Assembly: GCA_958298945.1 (NCBI GenBank)
Contig: OY282608.1
Location: 60,612,951 to 60,676,950, forward strand
DNA: 64,000 nt
From: Atherix ibis
Taxonomy: Eukaryota > Arthropoda > Insecta > Diptera > Athericidae
Direction of reading: 5' to 3'
Part shown: in pieces, positions 11,961-23,500 of the stretch
How the letters are laid out: each line of letters begins with the position of its first letter
Numbering within the stretch: position 1 is the first letter of the stretch
The notes under the pieces: model-generated
The model's input: only the letters and a program-made list of their open reading frames with translations
Told to the model about the DNA's origin: nothing
The model's database searches: none
Position numbers and translations under genes: made by a program

Positions 11961-13270
11961 TGGTTTGTTGGTTACTTGGTTTGTTGGTTTGTTGGTTTGT
12001 TGGTTTGTTGGTTTGTTCGTTTGTTGGTTTGTTGGTTTATTGGTTTGTTGGTTTGTTGGTTTGTTCGTTTGTTGGTTTGTTCGTTTGTTGGTTTGTTTGT
12101 TTGTTGGTTTGTTGTTTGTTGGTTTGTTGGTTTGTTGGTTTGTTGGTTTGTTGGTTTGTTCGTTTGTTGGTTTGTTTGTTTGTTGGTTTCTTGGTTTGTT
12201 GGTTTGTTTTTTTGTTGGTTTGTTGGTTTGTTTGTTTTTTCGTTTGTTGGTTTGTTGGTTTGTTGATTTGTTTGTTTGTTGGTTTGTTGGTTTGTTGGCT
12301 TGTTGGTTTGTTGGTTACTTGGTTTGTTGGTTTGTTGGTTTGTTGGTTTGTTGGTTTGTTGGTTTGTTGGTTTGTTGGTTTGTTGGTTTGTTGGTTTGTT
12401 GGTTTGTTGCTTTGTTGGTTTGTTGGTTTGTTGGTTTGTTGGCTTGTTGGTTTGTTCGTTTGTTGGTTTGTTGGTTTGTTCGTTTGTTGGCTTGTTGACT
12501 TGTTGATTGGTTGGTTTGTTTGTTTGTTGGTTTGTTCGTTTATTGGCTTATTGGTTTGTTGGTTACTTGGTTTGTTGGTTTGTTGGTTTGTTGGTTTATT
12601 CGTTTGTTGGTTTGTTGGTTTATTGATTTGTTGGTTTGTTGGTTTGTTCGTTTGTTGGTGTTTCGGTTTGTTGGTTTGTTGGTTTGTTTGTTTGTTTGTT
12701 TGTTAGTTTGTTGGTTTGTTGGTTTGTTGGTTTGTCCGTTTGTTGGTTTGTTGGTTTGTTGGTTTGTTGGTTTGTTAGTTTGTTCGTTTGTTGGTTTGTT
12801 CCTTTGTTGGTTTGTTTGTTTGTTGGTTTGTTGTTTGTTGGTTTGTTGGTTTGTTTGTTTGTTGGTTTGTTCGTTTGTTGGTTTGTTTGTTTGTTGGTTT
12901 CTTGGTTTGTTGGTTTGTTTGTTTGTTGGTTTGTTGGTTTGTTTGTTTGTTCGTTTATTGGTTTGTTGGTTTGTTGATTTGTTTGTTTGTTGGGTTGTTG
13001 GTTTGTTGGCTTGTTGGTTTGTTGGTTTTTTGGTTTCTTGGATTGTTGGTTTGTTGGTTTGTTGGTTTGTTGGTTTGTTCGTTTATTCGTTTGTTCGTTT
13101 GTTGGTTTGTTTGTTTGTTGGTTTGTTCGTTTGTTGGTTTGTTGGTTACTTGGTTTGTTGGTTTGTTGGTTTGTGGGTTTGTTGGTTTGTTGGTTTGTTC
13201 GTTTGTTGGCTTGTGGTTGTTGGTTTGTTGGTTTGTTGGTTTCCTTGTTTGTTGGTTTGTTGGTTTGTTT
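11961..13270 (+). repeat. HOR segment with TGTCCG marker
   Basis: This stretch contains an early copy of the module that recurs in the next HOR region: a GATTGGTTGG start near 12,505 (elsewhere GATTCGTTGG), a TTGGCTTATTGG unit, and TGTCCG at 12,733. The same order occurs 4,938 bp later with TGTCCG at 17,671. A related module start lies near 10,312. The copy is more diverged than the three between 17,449 and 22,350. Nothing other than octamer repeat is present. Confidence 0.65.
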
Positions 13271-16196
13271 GTTTGTTGGTCTGTTTGTTTGTTCGTTTGT
13301 TCGTTTGTTGGTTTGTTTGTTTGTTGGTTTGTTCGTTTTTTGGTTTGTTGGTTACTTGGTTCGTTGGTTTGTTGGTTTTTTGGTTTGTTGGTTTGTTGGT
13401 TTGTTGGCTTGTTGGTTTGTTCGTTTGTTGGCTTGTTGGTTGTTGGTTTGTTGGTTTGTTGGTTTCCTTGTTTGTTGGTTTGTTGGTTTATTGGTTTGTT
13501 GGTTACTTGGTTTGTTGGTTTGTTGGTTTGTTGGTTTGTTGGTTTGTTGGTTTGTTTGTTTGTTTGTTTGTTCGTGTGTTGATTTGTTGGTTTGTTGGTT
13601 TGTTGGTTTGTTGGTTTGTTTGTTTGTTCGTTTGTTGGTTTGTTGGTTTGTTGGTTTGTTGGTTTGTTGGTTTGTTGGTTTGTTGGTTTGTTGTTTTGTT
13701 GGTTTGTTGGCTTGTTGGTTTGTTCGTTTGTTGGCTTGTTGTTTTGCTGATTTGTTGGTTTGTTGGTTTGTTCATTTGTTGGTTTGTTGGTTTGTTGGTT
13801 ACTTGGTTTGTTGGATTGTTTGTTTGTTGGTTTGTTCATTTGTTGGTTTGTTGGTTTTTTAATTTGTTGGTTTGTTGGCTTGTTGGCTTGTTGGTTTGTT
13901 GGTTTGTTGGCTTGCTGGTTTGTTGGTTTGTTGGCTTGTTGGTTTGTTGGTTTGTTGGTTTGTTGGTTTGTTGTTTTGGTGGCTTGTTGGTTTGTTGGTC
14001 TGTTGGTTTCTTGGTTTGTTTGTTTGTTGGTTTGTTGGTTTGTTTGTTTGTTGGCTTTATGGTTTGTTGGCTGGTTGGTTTGTTGGTTTATTGGTTTGTT
14101 GGTTTGTTGGTTTGTTGGTTTGTTGGTTTGTTGGTTTGTTCGTTTGTTGGTTTGTTGGTTTGTTCGTTTGCTGGGTTGTTGGCTTGTTGGTTTGTTTGTT
14201 TGTTGGTTTGTTCGTTTGTTGGCTTGCTGGTTTGTTGGTTACTAGGTTTGTTGGTTTGTTGGTTTGTGGGTTTGTTGGTTTGTTGGTTTGTTGGTTTGTT
14301 GGTTTGTTCATTTGTTGGTTTGTTGGTTTATTGGTTTGTTGGTTTGTTGGTTTGTTCGTTTGTTGGTTTGTTCGTTTATTTGTTTGTTTGTTTGTTGGTT
14401 TGTTGTTTGTTGGTTTGTTGGTTTGTGGGTTTGTTGGTTTGTTCGTTTGTTGGTTTGTTTGTTTGTTGGTTTCTTGGTTTGTTGGTTTGTTTGTTTGTTG
14501 GTTTGTTGGTTTGTTGGTTTGTTTGTTTGTTCGTTTGTTGGTTTGTTGGTTTGTTGATTTGTTTGTTTGTTGGTTTGTTGGTTTGTTGGGGTGTTGGTTT
14601 GTTGGTTTGTTGGTTTCTTGGTTTGTTGGTTTGTTGGTTTGTGGGTTTGTTCGTTTATTCGTTTGTTCGTTTGTTGGTTTGTTTGTTTGTTGGTTTGTTC
14701 GTTTGTTGGTTTGTTGGTTACTTGGTTTGTTGGTTTGTCGGTTTGTTGGTTTGTTGGTTTGTTGGTTTGTTGGTTTGTTGGTTTGTTGGTTTGTTGGTTT
14801 GTTGGTTTGTTGGTTTGTTGGTTTGTTGGTTTGTTGGTTTGTTGGTTTGTTGCTTTGTTGGTTTGTTGGTTTGTTGGTTTGTTGGCTTGTTGGTTTGTTC
14901 GTTTGTTGGTTTGTTGGTTTGTTCGTTTGTTGGCTTGTTGACTTGTTGGTTTGTTGGTTAGTTTGTTTGTTGGTTTGTTCGTTTGTTGGCTTGTTGGTTT
15001 GTTGGTTACTTGGTTTGTTGGTTTGTTGGTTTGTTGGTTTGTTCGTTTGTTGGTTTGTTGGTTTATTGGTTTATTGGTTTGTTGGTTTGTTATTTTGTTG
15101 GTTTGTTCGTTTGTTGGTTTGTTTGTTTGTTGGTTTGTTCGTTTGTTTGTTTGTTGGTTTGTTCGTTTGTTGGTTTGTTCGTTTGTTGGCTTGTTGGTTT
15201 GTTGGCTTGTTGGCTTGTTGGTTTATTGGTTTGTTGGTTTGTTGGTTTGTAGGTTTGTTGGTTTGTTCGTTTGTTGGTTTGTTCGTTTGTTGGTTTGTTG
15301 GTTTGTTGGTTTGTTGGTTTGTTGGTTTGTTCGTTTGTTGGTTTGTTGGTTTGTTGGTTTGCTGGTTTGTTGGCTTGATGGTTTGTTGGCTTGTTGGCTT
15401 GTTGGTGTATTGGTTTGTTGGTTTTTTTTGGTTTGTTGGTTTGTTGGTTTATTTGTTTGTTGGTTTGTTGGTTTGTTGGCTTGTTGGTTTGTTGGTTTGT
15501 TGGTTTGTTGGTTTGTTCGTTTGTTGGTTTGTTGGTTTGTTGGTTTGCTGGTTTGTTGGCTTGATGGTTTGTTGGCTTGTTGGCTTGTTGGTTTGTTGGT
15601 TTGTTCGTTTGTTGGTTTGTTGTTTACTTGGTTTGTTGGTTTGTTGGTTTTAGGTTTGTTGGCTTGTTGGTTTGTTCTTTTGTTGGTTTGTTGGTTTGTT
15701 GGTTTGTTGGTTGGTTGGTTTGTTGGTTTGTTGGTTTGTTGGTTTGTTGGTTTGTTGGTTTTTTCGTTTGTTGGTTTGTTGGTTTGTTGGTTTGTTGGTT
15801 TGTTGGTTTGTTGGTTTGTTGGTTTGTTCGTTTGCTGTTTTCTTGGTTTGTTGGTTTGTTGGTTTGTGGGTTTGTTGGTTTGTTGGTTTGTTGGTTTGTT
15901 TATTTGTTCGTTTATTGGTTTGTTGGTTTGTTGGTTTGTTGGTTTGTTGGTTTCTTGGTTTGTTGGTTTGTTGGTTTGTTTGTTTGTTCGTTTGTTCGTT
16001 TGTTGGTTTGTTTGTTTGTTGGTTTGTTCGTTTTTTGGTTTGTTGGTTACTTTGTTCGTTGGTTTGTTGGTTTTTTCGTCTGTTGGTTTGTTGGTTTGTT
16101 GGCTTTTCGGTTTGTTCGTTTGTTGGCTTGTTGGTTGTTGGTTTGTTGGTTTGTTGGTTTCCTTGTTTGTTGGTTTGTTGGTTTATTGGTTTGTTG
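13270..16196 (+). repeat. Second member of the 6-kb-offset duplication, then transition
   Basis: About 13,270-15,700 carries the markers of 7,350-9,670 in the same order (GGTCTG, GGTTACTAGG, GGGG, GTAT followed by a long T run, TTCTTTT). Within it, a module with GGCTTGATGG occurs at about 15,376 and again at 15,563, a local repeat found once in the first member (about 9,527). After about 15,700 the sequence diverges, with GGTTGGTTGG near 15,710 where the first member has GTTCGTTTG. It passes into the next HOR region, including GGCTTTTCGG at 16,101. Confidence 0.7.
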
Positions 16197-19100
16197 GTAA
16201 CTTGGTTTGTTCGTTTGTTGGTTTGTTGGTTTGTTGGTTTGTTTTTTTGTTGGTTTGTTCTTGTGTTGGTTTGTTGGTTTGTTGGTTTGTTGGTTTGTTG
16301 GTTTGTTTGTTTGTTCGTTTGTTGGTTTGTTGGTTTGTTGGTTTGTTGGTTTGTTGGTTTGTTGGTTTGTTGTTTTGTTGGTTTGTTGGCTTGTTGGTTT
16401 ATTCGTTTGTTGGCTTGTTGGTTTGTTGGTTTGTTGGTTTGTTGGTTTGTTCATTTGTTGGTTTGTTGGTTTGTTGGTTACTTGGTTTGTTGGTTTGTTG
16501 GTTTGTTGGTTTGTTTGTTTGTTGGTTTGTTCGTTTGTTGGTTTGTTGGTTTGTTAATTTGTTGGTTTGTTGGCTTGTTGGCTTGTTGGTTTGTTGGTTT
16601 GTTGGCTTGTTGGTTTGTTGGCTTGTTGGTTTGTTGGTTTGTTGGTTTGTTGGTTTGTTGTTTTGTTGGCTTGTTAGTTTGTTGGTTTGTTGGTTTCTTG
16701 GTTTGTTTGTTTGTTGGTTTGTTGGTTTGTTGGTTTGTTGGTTTGTTCGTTTGTTGGCTTGTTGGTTTGTTGGCTTGTTGGCTGGTTGGTTTGTTGGTTT
16801 ATTGGTTTGTTGGTTTGCTGGTTTGATGGTTTGTTGGTTTGTTCGTTTGTTGGTTTGTTGGTTTGTTCGTTTGTTGGCTTGTTGGCTTGTTGGTTTGTTT
16901 GTTTGTTGGTTTGTTCGTTTGTTGGCTTGTTGGTTTGTTGGTTACTTGGTTTGTTGGTTTGTTGGTTTGTTGGTTTGTTGGTTTGTTCGTTTGTTGGTTT
17001 ATTGGTTTATTGGTTTGTTGGTTTGTTGGTTTGTTCGTTTGTTGGTTTGTTCGTTTGTTGGTTTGTTTGTTTGTTGGTTTGTTGTTTGTTGGTTTGTTGG
17101 TTTGTTGGTTTGTTGGTTTGTTGGTTTGTTCGTTTGTTGGTTTGTTTGTTTGTTGGTTTGTTGGTTTGTTTGTTGGTTGGTTTGTTGGTTTGTTTGTTTT
17201 TTCGTTTGTTGGTTTGTTGGTTTGTTGATTTGTTTGTTTGTTGGTTTGTTGGTTTGTTGGCTTGTTGGTTTGTTGGTTACTTGGTTTGTTGGTTTGTTGG
17301 TTTGTTGGTTTGTTGGTTTGTTGGTTTGTTGGTTTGTTGGTTTGTTGCTTTGTTGGTTTGTTGCTTTGTTGGTTTGTTGGCTTGTTGGTTTGTTCGTTTG
17401 TTGGTTTGTTGGTTTGTTCGTTTGTTGGCTTGTTGACTTGTTGATTCGTTGGTTTGTTTGTTTGTTGGTTTGTTCGTTTGTTGGCTTATTGGTTTGTTGG
17501 TTACTTGGTTTGTTGGTTTGTTGGTTTGTTGGTTTATTCGTTTGTTGGTTTGTTGGTTTATTGGTTTGTTGGTTTGTTGGTTTGTTCGTTTGTTGGTGTT
17601 TTGGTTTGTTGGTTTGTTGGTTTGTTTGTTTGTTTGTTTGTTAGTTTGTTGGTTTGTTGGTTTGTTGGTTTGTCCGTTTGTTGGTTTGTTGGTTTGTTGG
17701 TTTGTTGGTTTGTTAGTTTGTTCGTTTGTTGGTTTGTTCCTTTGTTGGTTTGTTTGTTTGTTGGTTTGTTGTTTGTTGGTTTGTTGGTTTGTTTGTTTGT
17801 TGGTTTGTTCGTTTGTTGGTTTGTTTGTTTGTTGGTTTCTTGGTTTGTTGGTTTGTTTGTTTGTTGGTTTGTTGGTTTGTTTGTTTGTTCGTTTATTGGT
17901 TTGTTGGTTTGTTGATTTGTTTGTATGTTGGGTTGTTGGTTTGTTGGCTTGTTGGTTTGTTGGTTTTTTGGTTTCATGGATTGTTGATTTGTTGGTTTGT
18001 TGGTTTGTTGGTTTGTTCGTTTATTCGTTTGTTCGTTTGTTGGTTTGTTTGTTTGTTGGTTTGTTCGTTTGTTGGTTTGTTGGTTACTTGGTTTGTTGGT
18101 TTGTTGGTTTGTTGGTTTGTTGGTTTGTTGGTTTGTTGGTTTGTTGCTTTGTTGGTTTGTTGGTTTGTTGGTTTGTTGGCTTGTTGGTTTGTTCGTTTGT
18201 TGGTTTGTTGGTTTGTTCGTTTGTTGGCTTGTTGGCTTGTTGGTTTGTTGGTTTGTTTGTTTGTTGGTTTGTTCGTTTGTTGGCTTGTTGGTTTGTTGGT
18301 TACATGGTTTGTTAGTTTGCTGGTTTGTTGGTTTGTTCGTTTGTTGGTTTGTTGGTTTATTGGTTTTTTGGTTTGTTGGTTTGTTCGTTTGTTGGTTTGT
18401 TCGTTTGTTGGTTTGTTCGTGTGTTGGTTTGTTCGTTTGTTGGTTTTTTCGTTTGTTGGTTTGTTGGTTTGTTTGTTTGTTTGTTTGTTGGTTTGTTGGT
18501 TTGGTGGTTTGTTGGTTTGTTCGTTTGTTGGTTTGTTTGTTCGTTGGTTTCTTGGTTTGTTGGTTTGTTGGTTTGTTTGTTTGTTGGTTTGTTGGTTTCT
18601 TAGTTTGTTGGTTTGTTGGTTTGTTGGTTTGTTCGTTTATTCGTTTGTTCGTTTGTTGGTTTGTTTGTTTGTTGGTTTGTTCGTTTGTTGGTTTGTTGGT
18701 TACTTGGTTTGTTGGTTTGTTGGTTTGTTGGTTTGCTGGTTTGTTGGTTTGTTGGTTTATTGGTTTGTTGGTAACTTGGTTTGTTCGTTTGTTGGTTTGT
18801 TGGTTTGTTGGTTTGTTTTTTTGTTGGTTTGTTCTTGTGTTGGTTTGTTGGTTTGTTGGTTTGTTGGTTTGTTGGTTTGTTTGTTTGTTCGTTTGTTGGT
18901 TTGTTGGTTTGTTGGTTTGTTGGTTTGTTGGTTTGTTGTTTTGTTGGTTTGTTGGCTTGTTGGTTTATTCGTTTGTTGGCTTGTTGGTTTGTTGGTTTGT
19001 TGGTTTGTTGGTTTGTTCATTTGTTGGTTTGTTGGTTTGTTGGTTACTTGGTTTGTTGGTTTGTTGGTTTGTTGGTTTGTTTGTTTGTTGGTTTGTTCGT

Positions 19101-22100
19101 TTGTTGGTTTGTTGGTTTGTTAATTTGTTGGTTTGTTGGCTTGTTGGCTTGTTGGCTTGTTGGTTTGTTGGCTTGTTGGTTTGTTGGCTTGTTGGTTTGT
19201 TGGTTTGTTGGTTTGTTGGTTTGTTGTTTTGTTGGCTTGTTAGTTTGTTGGTTTGTTGGTTTCTTGGTTTGTTTGTTTGTTGGTTTGTTGGTTTGTTGGT
19301 TTGTTGGTTTGTTCGTTTGTTGGCTTGTTGGTTTGTTGGCTTGTTGGCTGGTTGGCTTGTTGGTTTATTGGTTTGTTGGTTTGCTGGTTTGATGGTTTGT
19401 TGGTTTGTTCGTTTGTTGGTTTGTTGGTTTGTTCGTTTGTTGGCTTGTTGGCTTGTTGGTTTGTTTGTTTGTTGGTTTGTTCGTTTGTTGGCTTGTTGGT
19501 TTGTTGGTTTGTTGGTTTGTTTGTTGGTTGGTTTGTTGGTTTGTTTGTTTTTTCGTTTGTTGGTTTGTTGGTTTGTTGATTTGTTTGTTTGTTGGTTTGT
19601 TGGTTTGTTGGCTTGTTGGTTTGTTGGTTACTTGGTTTGTTGGTTTGTTGGTTTGTTGGTTTGTTGGTTTGTTGGTTTGTTGGTTTGTTGGTTTGTTGGT
19701 TTGTTGGTTTATTGCTTTGTTGGTTTGTTGCTTTGTTGGTTTGTTGGCTTGTTGGTTTGTTCGTTTGTTGGTTTGTTGGTTTGTTCGTTTGTTGGTTTGT
19801 TGACTTGTTGATTCGTTGGTTTGTTTGTTTGTTGGTTTGTTCGTTTGTTGGCTTATTGGTTTGTTGGTTACTTGGTTTGATGGTTTGTTGGTTTGTTGGT
19901 TTATTCGTTTGTTGGTTTGTTGGTTTATTGGTTTGTTGGTTTGTTGGTTTGTTCGTTTGTTGGTGTTTTGGTTTGTTGGTTTGTTGGTTTGTTTGTTTGT
20001 TTGTTTGTTAGTTTGTTGGTTTGTTGGTTTGTCCGTTTGTTGGTTTGTTGGTTTGTTGGTTTGTTGGTTTGTTAGTTTGTTCGTTTGTTGGTTTGTTCCT
20101 TTGTTGGTTTGTTTGTTTGTTGGTTTGTTGTTTGTTGGTTTGTTGGTTTGTTTGTTTGTTGGTTTGTTCGTTTGTTGGTTTGTTTGTTTGTTGGTTTCTT
20201 GGTTTGTTGGTTTGTTTGTTTGTTGGTTTGTTGGTTTGTTTGTTTGTTCGTTTATTGGTTTGTTGGTTTGTTGATTTGTTTGTATGTTGGGTTGTTGGTT
20301 TGTTGGCTTGTTGGTTTGTTGGTTTTTTGGTTTCTTGGATTGTTGGTTTGTTGGTTTGTTGGTTTGTTGGTTTGTTCGTTTATTCGTTTGTTCGTTTGTT
20401 GGTTTGTTTGTTTGTTGGTTTGTTCGTTTGTTGGTTTGTTGGTTACTTGGTTTGTTGGTTTGTTGGTTTGTTGGTTTGTTGGTTTGTTGGTTTGTTGGTT
20501 TGTTGCTTTGTTGCTTTGTTGGTTTGTTGGTTTGTTGGCTTGTTGGTTTGTTCGTTTGTTGGTTTGTTGGTTTGTTCGTTTGTTGGCTTGTTGGCTTGTT
20601 GGTTTGTTGGTTTGTTTGTTTGTTGGTTTGTTCGTTTGTTGGCTTGTTGGTTTGTTGGTTACATGGTTTGTTAGTTTGCTGGTTTGTTGGTTTGTTCGTT
20701 TGTTGGTTTGTTGGTTTATTGGTTTTTTGGTTTGTTGGTTTGTTCGTTTGTTGGTTTGTTCGTTTGTTGGTTTGTTCGTGTGTTGGTTTGTTCGTTTGTT
20801 GGTTTTTTCGTTTGTTGGTTTGTTGGTTTGTTTGTTTGTTTGTTTGTTGGTTTGTTGGTTTGGTGGTTTGTTGGTTTGTTCGTTTGTTGGTTTGTTTGTT
20901 CGTTGATTTCTTGGTTTGTTGGTTTGTTGGTTTGTTGGTTTGTTGGTTTCTTAGTTTGTTGGTTTGTTGGTTTGTTGGTTTGTTCGTTTATTCGTTTGTT
21001 CGTTTGTTGGTTTGTTTGTTTGTTGGTTTGTTGGTTTGTTGGTTTGTTGGTTACTTGGTTTGTTGGTTTGTTGGTTTGTTGGTTTGCTGGTTTGTTGGTT
21101 TGTTGGTTTATTGGTTTGTTGGTAACTTGGTTTGTTCGTTTGTTGGTTTGTTGGTTTGTTGGTTTGTTTTTTTGTTGGTTTGTTCTTGTGTTGGTTTGTT
21201 GGTTTGTTGGTTTGTTGGTTTGTTTGTTTGTTCGTTTGTTGGTTTGTTGGTTTGTTGGTTTGTTGGTTTGTTGGTTTGTTGTTTTGTTGGTTTGTTGGCT
21301 TGTTGGTTTATTCGTTTGTTGGCTTGTTGGTTTGTTGGTTTGTTGGTTTGTTGGTTTGTTCATTTGTTGGTTTGTTGGTTTGTTGGTTACTTGGTTTGTT
21401 GGTTTGTTGGTTTGTTGGTTTGTTTGTTTGTTGGTTTGTTCGTTTGTTGGTTTGTTGGTTTGTTAATTTGTTGGTTTGTTGGCTTGTTGGCTTGTTGGTT
21501 TGTTGGTTTGTTGGCTTGTTGGTTTGTTGGCTTGTTGGTTTGTTGGTTTGTTGGTTTGTTGGTTTGTTGTTTTGTTGGCTTGTTAGTTTGTTGGTTTGTT
21601 GGTTTCTTGGTTTGTTTGTTTGTTGGTTTGTTGGTTTGTTGGTTTGTTGGTTTGTTCGTTTGTTGGCTTGTTGGTTTGTTGGCTGGTTGGTTTGTTGGTT
21701 TATTGGTTTGTTGGTTTGCTGGTTTGATGGTTTGTTGGTTTGTTCGTTTGTTGGTTTGTTGGTTTGTTCGTTTGTTGGCTTGTTGGCTTGTTGGTTTGTT
21801 TGTTTGTTGGTTTGTTCGTTTGTTGGCTTGTTGGTTTGTTGGTTACTTGGTTTGTTGGTTTGTTGGTTTGTTGGTTTGTTGGTTTGTTCGTTTGTTGGTT
21901 TATTGGTTTATTGGTTTGTTGGTTTGTTGGTTTGTTCGTTTGTTGGTTTGTTCGTTTGTTGGTTTGTTTGTTTGTTGGTTTGTTGTTTGTTGGTTTGTTG
22001 GTTTGTTGGTTTGTTGGTTTGTTGGTTTGTTCGTTTGTTGGTTTGTTTGTTTGTTGGTTTGTTGGTTTGTTTGTTGGTTGGTTTGTTGGTTTGTTTGTTT

Positions 22101-23500
22101 TTTCGTTTGTTGGTTTGTTGGTTTGTTGATTTGTTTGTTTGTTGGTTTGTTGGTTTGTTGGCTTGTTGGTTTGTTGGTTACTTGGTTTGTTGGTTTGTTG
22201 GTTTGTTGGTTTGTTGGTTTGTTGGTTTGTTGGTTTGTTGGTTTGTTGCTTTGTTGGTTTGTTGCTTTGTTGGTTTGTTGGCTTGTTGGTTTGTTCGTTT
22301 GTTGGTTTGTTGGTTTGTTCGTTTGTTGGCTTGTTGACTTGTTGATTCGTTGGTTTGTTTGTTTGTTGGTTTGTTCGTTTGTTGGCTTATTGGTTTGTTG
22401 GTTACTTGGTTTGTTGGTTTGTTGGTTTGTTGGTTTATTCGTTTGTTGGTTTGTTGGTTTATTGGTTTGTTGGTTTGTTGGTTTGTTCGTTTGTTGGTGT
22501 TTTGGTTTGTTGGTTTGTTGGTTTGTTTGTTTGTTTGTTTGTTAGTTTGTTGGTTTGTTGGTTTGTTGGTTTGTCCGTTTGTTGGTTTGTTGGTTTGTTG
22601 GTTTGTTGGTTTGTTAGTTTGTTCGTTTGTTGGTTTGTTCCTTTGTTGGTTTGTTTGTTTGTTGGTTTGTTATTTGTTGGTTTGTTGGTTTGTTTGTTTG
22701 TTGGTTTGTTCGTTTGTTGGTTTGTTTGTTTGTTGGTTTCTTGGTTTGTTGGTTTGTTTGTTTGTTGGTTTGTTGGTTTGTTTGTTTGTTCGTTTATTGG
22801 TTTGTTGGTTTGTTGATTTGTTTGTATGTTGGGTTGTTGGTTTGTTGGCTTGTTGGTTTGTTGGTTTTTTGGTTTCTTGGATTGTTGGTTTGTTGGTTTG
22901 TTGGTTTGTTGGTTTGTTCGTTTATTCGTTTGTTCGTTTGTTGGTTTGTTTGTTTGTTGGTTTGTTCGTTTGTTGGTTTGTTGGTTACTTGGTTTGTTGG
23001 TTTGTTGGTTTGTTGGTTTGCTGGTTTGTTGGTTTGTTGGTTTGTTGCTTTGTTGGTTTGTTGGTTTGTTGGTTTGTTGGCTTGTTGGTTTGTTCGTTTG
23101 TTGGTTTGTTGGTTTGTTCGTTTGTTGGCTTGTTGGCTTGTTGGTTTGTTGGTTTGTTTGTTTGTTGGTTTGTTCGTTTGTTGGCTTGTTGGTTTGTTGG
23201 TTACATGGTTTGTTAGTTTGCTGGTTTGTTGGTTTGTTCGTTTGTTGGTTTGTTGGTTTATTGGTTTTTTGGTTTGTTGGTTTGTTCGTTTGTTGGTTTG
23301 TTCGTTTGTTGGTTTGTTCGTGTGTTGGTTTGTTCGTTTGTTGGTTTTTTCGTTTGTTGGTTTGTTGGTTTGTTTGTTTGTTTGTTTGTTGGTTTGTTGG
23401 TTTGGTGGTTTGTTGGTTTGTTCGTTTGTTGGTTTGTTTGTTCGTTGATTTCTTGGTTTGTTGGTTTGTTGGTTTGTTGGTTTGTTGGTTTGTTGGTTTC
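16197..23500 (+). repeat. Higher-order repeat, three units of about 2.35-2.57 kb
   Basis: The rare GGTAACTTGG variant begins near 16,196, 18,770 and 21,121. A second landmark, GATTCGTTGG followed by TTGGCTTATTGG, begins near 17,441, 19,808 and 22,342. A third, TGTCCG, lies at 17,671, 20,030 and 22,572. Adjacent spacings are 2,351-2,574 bp, and the first-to-third spacing is constant at 4,901 bp over more than 2 kb. Units one and three are therefore more alike in length than either is to unit two. This fits amplification of a two-unit block by unequal exchange. Confidence 0.8.

Noticed and set aside
12955..13839. Gln/Asn/Thr/Pro/Lys repeat frames on the strand opposite the hydrophobic ones, resembling prion-like or structural repeat proteins.
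   Set aside because: They are the antisense reading of the same octamer; length depends only on where variants create stops.
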